From positions 1 to 53,037 of the forward strand of contig WQYX01000025.1 in the NCBI GenBank assembly GCA_009781005.1: DNA of 53,037 bases, written 5' to 3'. Position 1 is the first letter of the stretch, and every line of letters begins with the position of its first letter. The notes below the pieces were generated by a model that was not told the origin of the DNA, searched no databases, and saw only the letters and a list, made by a program, of their open reading frames with translations. Both the position numbers and the translations under genes were made by a program. Source of the stretch: Polyangiaceae bacterium. Its GTDB lineage: Bacteria; Myxococcota_A; Polyangia; Polyangiales; Polyangiaceae. This document shows, one piece after another, positions 1 through 8,639 of this stretch.

Positions 1-41
1 GCGGGCTCGTCGTCGACCACGAGCAAGTGAGCGTGCGGCAT
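1..41 (-). CDS. response regulator, N-terminal fragment only
   Basis: Reading the minus strand from an ATG at 41 gives MPHAHLLVVDDEPA before the window ends. The LLVVDDEP stretch is the usual first beta strand and acidic pair of a CheY-like receiver domain. Nothing downstream is visible, so the output domain (DNA-binding, AAA+ or kinase) is unknown. It is divergent from the vgrG module that starts at 302. The call rests on 14 residues. Confidence 0.5.
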   Translation of the reverse strand, partial: MPHAHLLVVDDEP

Positions 42-83
42 GAGGATGGCGACGAGGCTACATGCCCCGCCTCCGCTTTGCCA

Positions 84-123
84 TCTGCGGCGAACCGCAG
101 AGATGTACTCTCGAGGGGAGTAC
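84..123. promoter_or_regulatory. two adjacent inverted repeats in the divergent intergenic region
   Basis: A perfect 7-bp stem with a CGAA loop (84-101, TCTGCGG / CCGCAGA) is followed directly by a 6-bp inverted repeat, GTACTC / GAGTAC (105-123). They lie between the divergent response-regulator start (41) and vgrG (302), so they could be an operator or a leader hairpin for either side. No T tract follows, so a Rho-independent terminator is unlikely. The rest of 124-301 shows no recognisable promoter. Confidence 0.3.
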
Positions 124-301
124 TCAGAACCTATTGCCCCAAGTGCATGTCCTGCGACGATGCAACGCGCGGGGGTTCCACTTCTAATTTTTTTAGCAAC
201 CTCGCCGACGCGGGGGCCGAAGGGTGTTGGTGCAGCCCCAAAAGGCAAACCTCAGGTCCCCTCCAGCCGTTTGAAACTTCACCACCGCAAAGGATCACGC
301 C

Positions 302-2653
302 GTGAACACCGCAGAATCTTCTTTTGGTCGCATTGATGAAACCCGAGCCAAGCTGCAGATCGACGGGCAGCCTGATGACGCGTTCGCCGTTCTGTCGTTC
401 GAAGGCAAGGAAGAGATCTCCGCAAACTTCGTCTACGAGATCACCGTCGAGAGCAGCGCCGAAGTGGCGACGAAGCTAGATGATGCACTTGGACGCAACG
501 CGAACTTCGCGACATGGCGAACCTCGGACGAGACCTCTACTCATATGATCTACGGGATGGTCCAAGAGGTGCGCCCAAGCGGCGTTGCGATCGGTACAAC
601 TCAGCGGAAAACGGTGTTGCGCGTAGTGCCAAGGCTCTACGAGCTATGCCACAAGCAGCGATGCCAGGTCTTCCAAAACCAAACCGTTGTGGATATTGCG
701 AGGGAGCTTTTCAAGACGTGGTCCATTAATGTAACGGACGGCCGGCTCAGTCCCGCACCGCTCAAACGGGATTATTGCACACAGGTCAATGAGAGAGACT
801 TCGATTTTCTCTTGCGTATCCTTTCAGAAGAGGGGATTCACTTCTATTTCGAGCAGGATGACCAAAAAGGGGAAGAGGTCGTCACCCTTATCAACAAGGC
901 GGAATATCTGCCTATCAACGGAACGACGAACCGAATTCTGTACAACGACAAGGGTGGAGCCGTCACGAATGAACACATAAATTCCATCGTTCGTGAACGG
1001 CGCGTTCGCCCCGGAGCCGTTGCGTATCGCGATTACAATTTCCTTCGGCCCACGTGGGGGATGCTGGCGCTCAATAAGATGGCCCCCGTACAAGACGACA
1101 TGGGAACGCGCGAAGAGCGCGAGATCTACGAATATCCCGGATATTACAACCATCCCGACGGCGAGAGCCTGGAGGGGGTTCCCGACGACATGCAAGGGCC
1201 ACGGCGCAGCGGGCTGGATCGTGCGCAACTCCGGCTCGAAGAGCAGCGCTCCGACGCTCTCACGTTTTCCGGCGAAACGAACTGCCTGCGCATGCAGGTG
1301 GGTCGAGTTTTCGAAATGAGCAACCATCCAGATCAAATCTTCAATCGAAAATACGTTGTCACGCGCCTCGAGCTCTGCGGCAGGGGTGCGAATGCCCCGG
1401 CGCTCGAGCAAGGCGGCGCCACGTCCTCTGGAACAGGAATTTCTGTGAAATTCTGGGCCGTTCCTGAAGAAACGCCAATCCGGCCACGCGTCAAACCCAA
1501 GCCCAAAGCACACCTGCGCATCGCACGCGTGGTTGGACCGAATGAGAATGAGCCGAATATTGACAAGTACGGTCGAATCAAAATTCAATTCGCATGGGAT
1601 CGCGAAAGAGACTTGGGTGCAGCCGACAGCAACGCCTCATGTTGGGTGCGCATGATGACGCCCGCGGCGCACCACACCCAAGGAACGTATATCCCCCATC
1701 GCGTGGGCGCAGAGGTGCTCGTTGATTTCTTAGACGGGGACGTGGATCGGCCTGTGGTCATTGGCGCGCTCTTCAATGAAGACAATCATCAGCCTCGCAC
1801 GGTCCCCGACGACGCCACGCGCTCGGTCGTCTACCGCGGCATCAGCGTACCGGTGGGAGACAATTGGGGTCGCTTCAATGAAATCTCTTGTGAAGACAAG
1901 GTGGGGCATGAGGAGATTTATGTTCATGCGCAGAAGGATCTGAATGAGCGGATTTTGAATTGCCACTCAGAATCAATCGGAGTGAACCAGGCGTCCACGA
2001 TTGGCAAGAACCAGACCGTGAAAGTCGGCAAGGATCAGACGATCACGGTCGGGCCCGGTAATCGCACGGTGACCGTCCATGGCAATGAGAAGATTCGCGT
2101 GGATGATTCGCGTACAGAACATGTTACTGGGGGTGAATTTGTGGAGATCTCATTGATACGCGAACACCGCATAGGGGCCCATGACTTGCTCACTATCATG
2201 GGGGGTAACCGCATGGTCAGCGTGGCGTTCGAGCACAACATCAAGTCGAAATCTCGCATAGAGAAGGTGGAAACGACGATTGACGTCAAAGCGGGAACCT
2301 CCATCCATTTGCATCACAACGACGACGCCCACCTCCAACTCGAAGCGGGCGTCGCGCGTCTCAGGGCTGAAACGGGGGTGCTTGTTGCGGGTGAGCCTGG
2401 ACCCGTCACCGTCATTGGTAAGTCCGTCTTTCTCGTTGCTTCGGATGAGATTAGGATGCAGTGTGGAGGATCAATACTCTCACTCAAGAATGACGGAACC
2501 ATTACCATCAACGGCTCAAAAGCAGTGGACCTCATATGCGGGAACAGCAAACTCAATCTCGCGCAAGCGACGGCTTCCATGAGCGCGGCAAAGGTCACCG
2601 TTGGGGCTACGAATCTCACTACCATTGGTGGCGGCCTTATCCGGATCGGGTGA
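302..2653 (+). CDS. vgrG: type VI secretion tip protein VgrG (module 1)
   Basis: 783-residue spike protein that trimerises at the tip of the T6SS tube and carries the PAAR/RHS cargo. The N-terminal half (about residues 10-370) is the gp27-like hub, with the family motif QVNERDFDFLLRILSEEGI. An OB-fold follows at about 410-510 (YGRIKIQFAWDRE, HRVGAEVLVDFLDGDVDRP). Then comes a gp5-like needle built on octad V-G repeats (STIGKNQTVKVGKDQT), shorter than in the two paralogues. The GTG start at 302 sits behind AAGGAT. The equivalent codon is TTG in both paralogues, and all three continue N-x-A-E-S. First gene of the VgrG-TPR-PAAR-RHS module; the next start is 4 bases after its stop. Confidence 0.95.
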   Translation: MNTAESSFGRIDETRAKLQIDGQPDDAFAVLSFEGKEEISANFVYEITVESSAEVATKLDDALGRNANFATWRTSDETSTHMIYGMVQEVRPSGVAIGTTQRKTVLRVVPRLYELCHKQRCQVFQNQTVVDIARELFKTWSINVTDGRLSPAPLKRDYCTQVNERDFDFLLRILSEEGIHFYFEQDDQKGEEVVTLINKAEYLPINGTTNRILYNDKGGAVTNEHINSIVRERRVRPGAVAYRDYNFLRPTWGMLALNKMAPVQDDMGTREEREIYEYPGYYNHPDGESLEGVPDDMQGPRRSGLDRAQLRLEEQRSDALTFSGETNCLRMQVGRVFEMSNHPDQIFNRKYVVTRLELCGRGANAPALEQGGATSSGTGISVKFWAVPEETPIRPRVKPKPKAHLRIARVVGPNENEPNIDKYGRIKIQFAWDRERDLGAADSNASCWVRMMTPAAHHTQGTYIPHRVGAEVLVDFLDGDVDRPVVIGALFNEDNHQPRTVPDDATRSVVYRGISVPVGDNWGRFNEISCEDKVGHEEIYVHAQKDLNERILNCHSESIGVNQASTIGKNQTVKVGKDQTITVGPGNRTVTVHGNEKIRVDDSRTEHVTGGEFVEISLIREHRIGAHDLLTIMGGNRMVSVAFEHNIKSKSRIEKVETTIDVKAGTSIHLHHNDDAHLQLEAGVARLRAETGVLVAGEPGPVTVIGKSVFLVASDEIRMQCGGSILSLKNDGTITINGSKAVDLICGNSKLNLAQATASMSAAKVTVGATNLTTIGGGLIRIG

Positions 2654-2657
2654 AGCC

Positions 2658-3911
2658 ATGCAACACCTCTTTCAAGATGTCGTGAAGCGATTGCAGGCCT
2701 TCCTTGCCCAGAAGAAGACATTCCTTCTTCTCACCCGATGCCGAGATGAAGACACTGCGATGCTTTTCAAAGCTCTGGAATCTGTGGACGAGATGGACTC
2801 GGACATCTTTTGGGTTTTCCACGAAGATTTTACAGATCCGAAAACCTATGCCAATTCGGTGGTCGAGAGTTTTCAGAAACAGGCAGAGACCTTGTCAAAG
2901 GAGTTAGAAGATAGCGGTGAACCTTCTTGGCCGCCGTTACCACCCCAGCTCACAAATCCAATGACACCTCCCACAGAACGACTTCGGTTGCTCGCCATGT
3001 ACGCTCGGACGCGCATTCCAAATATGGAAGCAGCGCACTGTACCATTGCCCTGGTACCGATCCGGATTTTGCAGCCGCTCGAGTGGCGAGCCTTCGTGCA
3101 TGAATTCATGAAGTATGACCCCGAATCACCATGGTGCCACCATATGCGCTTCATCATGCGTGAGCCATCTCACCTATCCATGGACAAGCTTTCGCCTGAA
3201 CGAAAGGCCAAGCTGGATCCGAACGCCTTCCCGAATACAGAAATCTACTCCATCGATTTCAGTCAGGAGGCCCTTCAAAAGGCCATGAGAGACGAATTGG
3301 CCGACCCCACCATTCCACTTCCACAGCGAATGCAGTATCTTCTCATGGATGCGGCCATTGATTATGCGCACAAGCGATATTTGGAGGCAGGGGAGAAGTA
3401 TCAACTCCTCCGGAAGTACTACACACGTACGAAGAATCCCACGCTTCTTGCCATCGCACTCAACGGGATTGGGGAGGTGCACGCCGCTGCTTCCCCCGGT
3501 CTTCGAGAGAAGGCCGTGGAATACTTCGAGATGGCGGCAACGACTGCCGTGGAGGCAGAGTGCTCTCCTGTGCTGCTCAACGTGATGTTGAATCTTGGCA
3601 ATCTATATCTTGCCAATCATAAGTGGACTCAAGCGACGGAGCATTTCGAAGCTGCGGGGGAGTTGGCGCCGCTGCTTTCCAATGCTGGTGCGATGCTTCT
3701 CTCCCTAGAGAATATTGGGGTGTGCCGGTACAAACTCGAAGAGTGGGGTCCGGCGCAGAAAGCATGGCAAGACGGTCTAGAGCTGGCGCGAGCAACCAAG
3801 GATGACAATGCACGAAAGAAAATGCTCGTGCACCTTCGAGACATGTACAAAACGGCCCGCATGCATGATCGCCTTGCGGCGACCGAAGAGGAATTAAGGA
3901 GTTTACAATGA
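2658..3911 (+). CDS. TPR protein, putative T6SS adaptor/chaperone (module 1)
   Basis: 417 residues in two parts. The N-terminal alpha/beta domain (about 1-210) begins with a hydrophobic strand KTFLLLTRCRDED and has no Walker A motif. The C-terminal TPR-like helical array (about 225-410) includes ALNGIGEVHA and NLGNLYLANHKW. The start is the ATG at 2658, four bases after the vgrG stop and aligned with both paralogues (418 and 420 residues); earlier in-frame codons lie inside vgrG. Its stop overlaps the PAAR start by 4 bases. It holds the position that DUF4123/Tap or Eag chaperones hold in known T6SS cargo operons, but I see no similarity to those families. The adaptor role is inferred from position, coupling and the TPR fold. 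It is the most diverged of the three copies. Confidence 0.75.
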   Translation: MQHLFQDVVKRLQAFLAQKKTFLLLTRCRDEDTAMLFKALESVDEMDSDIFWVFHEDFTDPKTYANSVVESFQKQAETLSKELEDSGEPSWPPLPPQLTNPMTPPTERLRLLAMYARTRIPNMEAAHCTIALVPIRILQPLEWRAFVHEFMKYDPESPWCHHMRFIMREPSHLSMDKLSPERKAKLDPNAFPNTEIYSIDFSQEALQKAMRDELADPTIPLPQRMQYLLMDAAIDYAHKRYLEAGEKYQLLRKYYTRTKNPTLLAIALNGIGEVHAAASPGLREKAVEYFEMAATTAVEAECSPVLLNVMLNLGNLYLANHKWTQATEHFEAAGELAPLLSNAGAMLLSLENIGVCRYKLEEWGPAQKAWQDGLELARATKDDNARKKMLVHLRDMYKTARMHDRLAATEEELRSLQ

Positions 3912-4936
3912 GCATTGTTGAGACGCTCAAAGGCGCGGTTGACCTGGCCAAAGACTACCCTGACACGGTTAAACGCGCATTCGAAGAATATCCCGACCAA
4001 ATCAAATCGATTCCCGGAGAGATAAAGGACGAATGGGAGACTCAGACAAAGCCATTTGTAGATGCCTGGAAAGCAGCCGACGAGGCTTTGCACGATGGAA
4101 AACCGTTTAGTGCGGACAAAGTAAGGCGTTACGCCAAAGCGATGAAGGCTCTTTTCAATCTTGCAAAAAAGGAGAATTGGCTCGATCCGTTCCTCAATAG
4201 GATTTTCGCCAAAATCACCGCTCCGATTGCCGCATTGCTTCCGCCGCGACCTGCAGCATCACTTGGCTCGATGTACTTGGGGATGCCGCATGCGCATAAG
4301 AACGCTGCGGGGCCAAGTATAGGAATGGTCCTTGTTGGTCCAACCCCAAAAGTGATGATCAACGACTTGCCGGCGGCACGCGCGGGAGATCTCGGATTTG
4401 CTCCTACCTGCGGTGGTCTCACCCCAATTTTTGAGGTGACATGTGGATCATCGAAAGTTTTCATTGGCAACTATCGCGCAGCGCGCATGGGAGATCTTTG
4501 CCAAGTATGCGTTAAGGCCTCCACACCAACTGCGTTCCAACAAGGCGCGGCCTCGGGGGCGAAAGGTGCTGGCGTTGTTGCCGATGGTGCTGACGCCGTG
4601 GCGCATGCGGAAGAGGGGGAATGGGACGCGGCGATAGCAGGGGCACTACAAACGGTCGAAGATGCCAAGAAGATAGCAGTTCAGGCGGTTATGGGCACGG
4701 ACCCCGCCTTGTCGCCATCGTTCGGTGCGATCATTACCGGTTCACCCGTCCTCGCAATGACGACTGCCGTCATCAATCCGATTCTGGCTCTCATCTCCTT
4801 CGCCTCGCCAGTTCTTATCGGCGGAATTCCTACACCTTCCAGCTTTGTCAAATTTCCTGGTGAACTAGGCAAGCTAAAAAGCGCAGGGGCCGCCTCCAGC
4901 GAAGGGCCACCCGCGAACTCGGGTACGGAAGGATGA
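3908..4936 (+). CDS. PAAR-domain spike-tip protein (module 1)
   Basis: 342 residues. A charged helical N-terminus (1-85) is followed by a PAAR domain at about 115-205, with the repeats VMINDLPAARAGDLGFAPTC and SSKVFIGNYRAARMGD. PAAR proteins cap the VgrG trimer as a sharpened cone. After an Ala-rich linker, a hydrophobic stretch (about 275-312, including AVINPILALISFASPVLIGG) ends in the motif VLIGGIPTPS, which recurs at the C-terminus of the other two PAAR proteins. It overlaps the TPR gene by 4 bases upstream and the RHS gene by 4 bases (ATGA) downstream, so the four genes are probably translationally coupled. The hydrophobic segment recalls PAAR proteins with transmembrane segments that need dedicated chaperones. 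Confidence 0.88.
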   Translation: MSIVETLKGAVDLAKDYPDTVKRAFEEYPDQIKSIPGEIKDEWETQTKPFVDAWKAADEALHDGKPFSADKVRRYAKAMKALFNLAKKENWLDPFLNRIFAKITAPIAALLPPRPAASLGSMYLGMPHAHKNAAGPSIGMVLVGPTPKVMINDLPAARAGDLGFAPTCGGLTPIFEVTCGSSKVFIGNYRAARMGDLCQVCVKASTPTAFQQGAASGAKGAGVVADGADAVAHAEEGEWDAAIAGALQTVEDAKKIAVQAVMGTDPALSPSFGAIITGSPVLAMTTAVINPILALISFASPVLIGGIPTPSSFVKFPGELGKLKSAGAASSEGPPANSGTEG

Positions 4937-7900
4937 CCGACATGCAAAAAGTAATCACCAAAACATGTGTGGCTGGTCTCGGCGATCGCTTCGTGGGCGA
5001 TCCGATCGATGTTGTGACGGGTGCTTTCGTTGATGACGTCCGGGATTTCGTCCTTGCAGGTGACGTCCCCCTCGAATTTCGCCGCACGTACAGCACCGAA
5101 TGGGTTGCGAAGGATTGCGGTCTCGGGCGTGGGTATTCCCATAGCTTCAACCACTGCCTCGAGCGAAATCTCGATGGCATTTCCTACATTTCACCGCGCG
5201 GAATCGAGATTGATTTCCCAACCACGTATGCGGAAACCAACCGCGTCGTGAAACATGGCTATGCGCTGGTCAACGAGGGGCATCGCCTTGTGGTCGAACC
5301 TCCGGACGGCACCAAACTGATTTTCGAAAACACCCGTCCAACACGCTTGCCATGGCCTCTTCGCCTTCTTCAAGTGCACGCGGGTGGAGGTTCCGTCCAC
5401 GTTCACTACAATCCCAATGATCCGCTTGCCCGGCTGACTTCCCTTGTCGACAGCTATCGCCGAGAAGTCTTCTTCCGGTGGGAAGACAAGCACATCGTCA
5501 GCGCCCACATTGTCTCGCGCACCTCCAACGCCACGAGCACCACGAATCTCGTTCGCTATTTCTATGATGGTGACCTTCTTGTGGAGGTAGAAGATGCCTA
5601 CAAGCACCGGCTGAAGTACGAGTACGATGCAGACGGCAGACTGACGAAGCGCACCGACCGGCGGGGATATTCGTTTACGTTTCAGTACGACCGAGACGGC
5701 CGCTGCACGCACAGCGCGGCGGAAGACGGCATGCTGGAAGTATCACTGCAGCATTTTCCGCTCGAGCGACGCACAAAAGTCGCGCGCAGTGACGGTGGCG
5801 TGTGGGAATACCACTACAACGCCGCAAAGACACTGATGGTCATTGTAGATCCGGAAGGTGTGGAACGGTCATTCGTTCCGCGAGAAGAAGACGGACAAAT
5901 TGATTTCGAGATTGATGGTGCGGGAAACCAGATCACGAACGAATACGATTCTGACGGGCGATTGGTGGCCAAAAGAGACAGAGACGGGCGACAGATGGCG
6001 GAGGAGCGCGAGCACCCGGTGCCCCTCTCTCCCCAAGAATATGAACTGGGTGGCTTGGTGCAGCTCACCAAGACGTTTCCAGAGCCCACGTTCTTGCAGA
6101 CGCACGTGCCTCCGGACGTCGCCGAGTTGCTGACTGTCGCACAGTTGCAAAAGGATGGCAGCGTGCACCAAGTGCGCGACGTCCAAGGGCTTCTGATTCG
6201 CGAGGAGCGAGACGGGCTCACGCGGCGCTATGCCTACGATCCAGACGGCAATCTGCATTGGGAAATCGACTTCGACGGCGGCAAGACCGAATACGAGTAC
6301 GCCTCCTACAATCACCTGACAAAAATCACCGATCCGAATGGATTCCAAACCCGCTTGGAATATACCAAACAAGACACGCTGCACGCCGTCATGGATACGA
6401 GCGGAACGAGGACGGAATATCCGAGAGATCTGCGGGGCGAGATCAAAGGGATCGAGCGCTTCGATGCCAAAAAGGAGGAATACAAGCGCGACGGGGCAGG
6501 ACGTCTCATCGAGAAGACGGATGCTCAGGGCAGAAAGCTCTATGAGATTCGACGCGGACCGCAGGGAGAGGTGCTGGAGCGCACCTTCGCGTCGGGGGGC
6601 TTCGAGCGATTCACGTACGAGGATGACGTACGCGTTGTCGCCGCCGAGACGCCGTCCGCCAAATGCACCTTTGCATATGACGATCATGGCAATCGCATTA
6701 AGGACATGCGCAACGGCAAGGGGGTAAAGCGCGAGTTCGAGGACGGGAAGCTGATGGAGCATAGGGTGCTCGAGAAATTCATCACGCGCTACGAGTACAC
6801 GGAGACGCCTTTCGCGAAGGAAGCGACCATCACGGATCCGACCGGCCGCACGCATCGACTACGAGACCACGGTTATGGCGTGGTAACGAAAGAGTGGGCA
6901 AGTGGCCGGAAGGAGACGACGCAATACCATCCGGACGGGCACGTGCTCGTGAGACACGTGGGCGGGGAGAAGTCCGCCACGTGGGCGCGGAGGTTTCAGT
7001 ATTCCGGCGAGGGATACCTCGTGGCGCGGTTCGACTCGCAGACGGGGCCCGCACACTTCGAGCACGATGCGGGACACCGCCTCGTGGCCGTGCAGGGGCC
7101 TGCGGGGAGCAGGCAGGTGTTCGAGCACGATGCTGCGGGCAATCTGACGCGCAACGGCAACGTCGGGAGTGCGCGCTACGATGGCAGTCTACTGATGGAG
7201 GCGAATGGCCGCCAGTTCGAGCACGACATCCGGCAGGCGGTACGCTCGGAGCAGTGGCATAACGGAGTCCGGAGATTCTACCGAGACGAGCGCGACCAGC
7301 TTGTATGGGTGGAGTCGTATCAGAAGCGTGAGGATGGCCAATGGCATCCCAATCCCCATTGGACGGCGAAATATGACGCACTGAACCGACGGATTGAGAA
7401 GAACTTTTACGGCGAGACGACGACGTTCTATTGGGACACGGATAGGCTCGCGGCGGAAGTCATGCCGGACGGGCAGCTTCGCGTATACGTCTATGCCGAT
7501 GCGCTGGCGATGACGCCGATTCTCTTCGTGAATTACGCAGGCGTAGAAGCCGACCCGTCATCCGGCACGGTCTACGCGGTGTTCGCAGACCACCTCGGGT
7601 GCCCCGAGCGGATTGAAGATATGGAGGGGACGATTGTGTGGGCGGCCCGCATCGCACCCTACGGCATGGTGCACGTGACGGAGGGGAAAGGCTTCCACCA
7701 GCCGCTTCGATGGCCCGGACATTACTACGACCGAGAGCTCAAACTTCACTACAACCGCTTTCGGACGTACTCCCCGGAGCTAGGCAGATACTACGAGCCA
7801 GATCCGCTGGGACGGGGTGGTGGCCTTGAGAACGTGTATGCGTACACGAACAATCCGCTCTTCCGAGTGGACACACATGGCCTCGCCTGTCCGTTTGCGA

Positions 7901-7983
7901 AGGGAGCGAAGGGCGAGGGAAAGAACGACGGAGAGTGCAAGCCCGATACGGAGACTCACTGCGAATCCGGTCATCGCAAGTGA
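4933..7983 (+). CDS. RHS repeat protein with a vestigial C-terminus (module 1)
   Basis: 1016 residues. The N-terminal DUF6531-like segment (GDPIDVVTGAFVDDVRDF) is followed by many YD/RHS repeats that form the toxin-enclosing cocoon, then the RHS core end (YSPELGRYYEPDPLGRGGG ... YAYTNNPLFRVDTHGL). In complete RHS effectors a toxin of roughly 100-200 residues follows this point. Here only 32 residues remain (about 7885-7980), Lys/Gly/Cys-rich, with no recognisable catalytic domain. The stop is 1 base from the convergent pdxH stop, and no immunity gene follows. It is probably an effector stripped of its toxin; a very small toxin cannot be excluded. The start ATG overlaps the PAAR stop. Confidence 0.93.
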   Translation: MTDMQKVITKTCVAGLGDRFVGDPIDVVTGAFVDDVRDFVLAGDVPLEFRRTYSTEWVAKDCGLGRGYSHSFNHCLERNLDGISYISPRGIEIDFPTTYAETNRVVKHGYALVNEGHRLVVEPPDGTKLIFENTRPTRLPWPLRLLQVHAGGGSVHVHYNPNDPLARLTSLVDSYRREVFFRWEDKHIVSAHIVSRTSNATSTTNLVRYFYDGDLLVEVEDAYKHRLKYEYDADGRLTKRTDRRGYSFTFQYDRDGRCTHSAAEDGMLEVSLQHFPLERRTKVARSDGGVWEYHYNAAKTLMVIVDPEGVERSFVPREEDGQIDFEIDGAGNQITNEYDSDGRLVAKRDRDGRQMAEEREHPVPLSPQEYELGGLVQLTKTFPEPTFLQTHVPPDVAELLTVAQLQKDGSVHQVRDVQGLLIREERDGLTRRYAYDPDGNLHWEIDFDGGKTEYEYASYNHLTKITDPNGFQTRLEYTKQDTLHAVMDTSGTRTEYPRDLRGEIKGIERFDAKKEEYKRDGAGRLIEKTDAQGRKLYEIRRGPQGEVLERTFASGGFERFTYEDDVRVVAAETPSAKCTFAYDDHGNRIKDMRNGKGVKREFEDGKLMEHRVLEKFITRYEYTETPFAKEATITDPTGRTHRLRDHGYGVVTKEWASGRKETTQYHPDGHVLVRHVGGEKSATWARRFQYSGEGYLVARFDSQTGPAHFEHDAGHRLVAVQGPAGSRQVFEHDAAGNLTRNGNVGSARYDGSLLMEANGRQFEHDIRQAVRSEQWHNGVRRFYRDERDQLVWVESYQKREDGQWHPNPHWTAKYDALNRRIEKNFYGETTTFYWDTDRLAAEVMPDGQLRVYVYADALAMTPILFVNYAGVEADPSSGTVYAVFADHLGCPERIEDMEGTIVWAARIAPYGMVHVTEGKGFHQPLRWPGHYYDRELKLHYNRFRTYSPELGRYYEPDPLGRGGGLENVYAYTNNPLFRVDTHGLACPFAKGAKGEGKNDGECKPDTETHCESGHRK

Positions 7984-7984
7984 G

Positions 7985-8629
7985 TCACGGCGATAGGCGC
8001 TCGATCTTCCAGGATGCACCGTTGATACGCGTATACCGCAGACGATCATGCAGGCGGCTCGGGCGGCCCTGCCAGAACTCGATACGCTCGGGCGCAATTC
8101 GATAACCGCCCCACATGGGCGGACACGGGATATCACCATGACCGAATCGCGCACGTATCTCGGCGACGCGGCGTTCGAGCTCGTCGCGCCCGGAAATCAC
8201 GGCGCTCTGGCATGACGACCATGCGCCAATCTGGCTTTCGCGCGGACGACTGCGAAAGTATGCTTCGGATTCGTTTCGAGAAATCTTCGATACGGATCCC
8301 GTTACCCGCACCTGACGCTCGAGCAAAACCCAGAAGAAAGAAGCGCACACGCGGGGGTTCGCATCGATATCAGCACCCTTGTCGCTATCGTAATTCGTGT
8401 AGAAGACGAGTCCGCTGTCGTCGAGGCCTTTGAGCAAGATGACGCGCGCCGAAGGCTCGCCGGCCGCACTTGCCGTGGCAACCGTCATGGCGGTCGGCTC
8501 GGGGTGTTTGGCGTCAATGGCCTCGCGGAGCCAACGCTCGAGTTGACGTACGGGCGAAGGGTCGAGTGCGCTTTCAGAAAGGCCGGCGCGCGCATATTCC
8601 GTGCGAATGTCCATGAGATCGACTGGCAT
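7985..8629 (-). CDS. pdxH: pyridoxamine 5'-phosphate oxidase
   Basis: 214-residue FMN flavoenzyme that oxidises pyridoxamine/pyridoxine 5'-phosphate to pyridoxal 5'-phosphate, the last step of vitamin B6 synthesis and salvage, in the cytoplasm. Family motifs are complete: SARVILLKGLDDSGLVFYTN, RQVRVTGSVSKIS, YFRSRPRESQIGAWSS and the C-terminal PPMWGGYRIAPERIEFWQGR, RLHDR and W-x-I-x-R-L-x-P. The ATG at 8629 was chosen because GGAG lies just upstream and the length fits the family; longer in-frame starts run into the kinase gene. It follows the histidine kinase by 10 bases on the same strand, so the two may be co-transcribed. It converges with RHS1. Confidence 0.96.
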   Translation of the reverse strand: MPVDLMDIRTEYARAGLSESALDPSPVRQLERWLREAIDAKHPEPTAMTVATASAAGEPSARVILLKGLDDSGLVFYTNYDSDKGADIDANPRVCASFFWVLLERQVRVTGSVSKISRNESEAYFRSRPRESQIGAWSSCQSAVISGRDELERRVAEIRARFGHGDIPCPPMWGGYRIAPERIEFWQGRPSRLHDRLRYTRINGASWKIERLSP

Positions 8630-8639
8630 TTTGCTCCTA

